A stretch of 64,000 nucleotides of DNA from an uncultured Methanoregula sp. (lineage in GTDB: Archaea; Halobacteriota; Methanomicrobia; Methanomicrobiales; Methanospirillaceae): contig NZ_OY787452.1 of NCBI RefSeq assembly GCF_963678795.1, forward strand, positions 682,001-746,000, given 5' to 3'. Both the position numbers and the translations under genes were made by a program. The notes under the pieces were generated by a model. The model did no database searches. It saw only the letters and a program-made list of their open reading frames with translations, and was not told the DNA's origin. This document shows positions 63,278 through 64,000 of the stretch, piece by piece (the stretch's first letter is position 1; the number at the start of each line of letters is the position of its first letter).

Positions 63278-64000
63278 GTGGAGAAGGGTATTTTTTTAAA
63301 GAGGGGACAGTGCACAATCCTCAACGAGGATATCTTCTCAACAGAGAACATTTGTGGCGAGAGCATCGATCTTGTCGTTACTTCCCCGCCGTACAACATA
63401 GACATCCAGTATAACTCCCATGATGACCGGACAAGCTACGAAGAATACCTGGAATTTTCCAGGAAGTGGATGGAACGATGCCACGGGTGGCTGAAGAACG
63501 ATGGCCGATTCTGCCTTAACATCCCGCTCGACAAGAACAAGGGCGGCCAGCAGAGCGTAGGGGCGGATCTCACAACCCTGGCAAAACGTACGGGATTCTC
63601 CTACCATTCGACCATTGTCTGGAATGAAGGAAACATCTCACGCCGGACGGCATGGGGCTCATGGATGAGCGCTTCCGCACCGTACGTGATAGCCCCCGTG
63701 GAACTGGTCATCGTCCTTTACAAGGATACCTGGAAAAAGACGAGCGGGTCGCGGCAGTCGGATATTACCAGAGACGAGTTCATGGCATGGACCAATGGTT
63801 TGTGGACGTTCAATGGCGAGCGCAAGACAAAAATCGGGCACCCTGCACCGTTCCCGGTGGAGCTCCCCCTACGGTGCATGAAGCTCTTCTCGTTCGTGGG
63901 GGATACGGTACTTGACCCGTTCATGGGCAGCGGCTCCACGCTTGTTGCTGCATCCCGTTGCGGCCGTAAGGGTATCGGCGTGGAGATCGATCCGCACTAT
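63278..64000 (+). CDS. DNA methyltransferase (N4-C/N6-A type), C-terminus beyond the right edge
   Basis: 241 codons visible from a GTG at 63278. Motif IV is TSPPYN in LVVTSPPYNIDIQYNSHDDR, motif I is VLDPFMGSGSTLVAASRCGR near the right edge, the beta-group order, and HPAPFPVELPLRCMKLFSF lies between. SPPYN is common among N4-cytosine and N6-adenine enzymes. GGAG at 63262-63265 supports the start, but other start codons are possible. No restriction gene visible; the rest of the gene and its neighbours are outside the window. Confidence 0.85.
   Translation, partial: MEKGIFLKRGQCTILNEDIFSTENICGESIDLVVTSPPYNIDIQYNSHDDRTSYEEYLEFSRKWMERCHGWLKNDGRFCLNIPLDKNKGGQQSVGADLTTLAKRTGFSYHSTIVWNEGNISRRTAWGSWMSASAPYVIAPVELVIVLYKDTWKKTSGSRQSDITRDEFMAWTNGLWTFNGERKTKIGHPAPFPVELPLRCMKLFSFVGDTVLDPFMGSGSTLVAASRCGRKGIGVEIDPHY

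Overview
The window is chromosomal DNA from a hydrogenotrophic methanogenic archaeon, most likely order Methanomicrobiales and close to Methanoregula; the species is inferred from gene content only. The archaeal assignment rests on an archaeal S10/spc ribosomal operon (S4e, L19e, L32e, RNase P protein Rpp29), fibrillarin/Nop5/Cbf5, RpoL, aIF2-beta, aEF1B and a 7S SRP RNA. The methanogen assignment rests on mtd, mer, frhADGB, mptA and a methanofuran-pathway kinase. TATA-box promoters are visible, and tRNA genes lack an encoded CCA.

Layout. (1) 1-10434, minus strand: 21 tightly packed genes from L3 to S5 (S5 runs off the left edge), mostly overlapping or nearly touching. Upstream, 10435-11099 has no credible gene but folds like a structured RNA. 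(2) 11100-15000: a Tfx-type regulator, mtd, a GalT-like nucleotidyltransferase and mer. (3) 15220-19080: an FtsZ/CetZ-like GTPase with a roughly 390-residue disordered tail, an NrpR-like repressor, dCTP deaminase and tRNA-Arg. (4) 19307-25229: a beta-domain surface protein, AMP phosphorylase and a major S-layer glycoprotein. (5) 25809-32244: thymidylate synthase, tRNA-Gln, a DUF1614 membrane protein with fibrillarin and Nop5, a TctA-like permease, HemD, Cbf5 and tRNA-Ser. (6) 32245-41736: G-rich repeats, an orphan DNA methyltransferase, iorBA, tRNA-Ile, an e-MtaB-like methylthiotransferase, nadX-nadC, a HEAT-repeat protein and a small regulator pair behind a palindromic operator. (7) 41800-47664: a PLD-family surface protein, an MfnE-like kinase, a zinc-ribbon protein with aEF1B, malate dehydrogenase placed directly behind the SRP RNA, an unknown methyltransferase-like protein, tRNA-Met and tRNA-Asn. 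(8) 47688-54970: two M24 peptidases, an AAA ATPase, an MBL hydrolase, rpoL, aIF2-beta, a flavodoxin and ilvC. (9) 55058-60017: mptA, whose start is disrupted, and frhADGB. (10) 60018-64000: a roughly 400-bp array of palindromic 25-bp-period repeats, DUF2124, TrmO, a secreted coiled-coil protein and a second DNA methyltransferase cut by the right edge.

How the genes fit together. Frh reduces coenzyme F420 with H2; Mtd and Mer use reduced F420 for two consecutive tetrahydromethanopterin-bound C1 reductions. MptA starts the methanopterin pathway and MfnE acts in methanofuran synthesis. Fibrillarin/Nop5 and Cbf5 are the core enzymes of C/D and H/ACA guide RNPs, so translation and RNA modification genes are unusually dense here.

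The least explained parts are the repeat array at 60741-61136, the folded RNA candidate at 10573-10979, the SRP RNA-mdh junction, the broken mptA start, and hairpins at the predicted 5' ends of the S-layer and frh transcripts.
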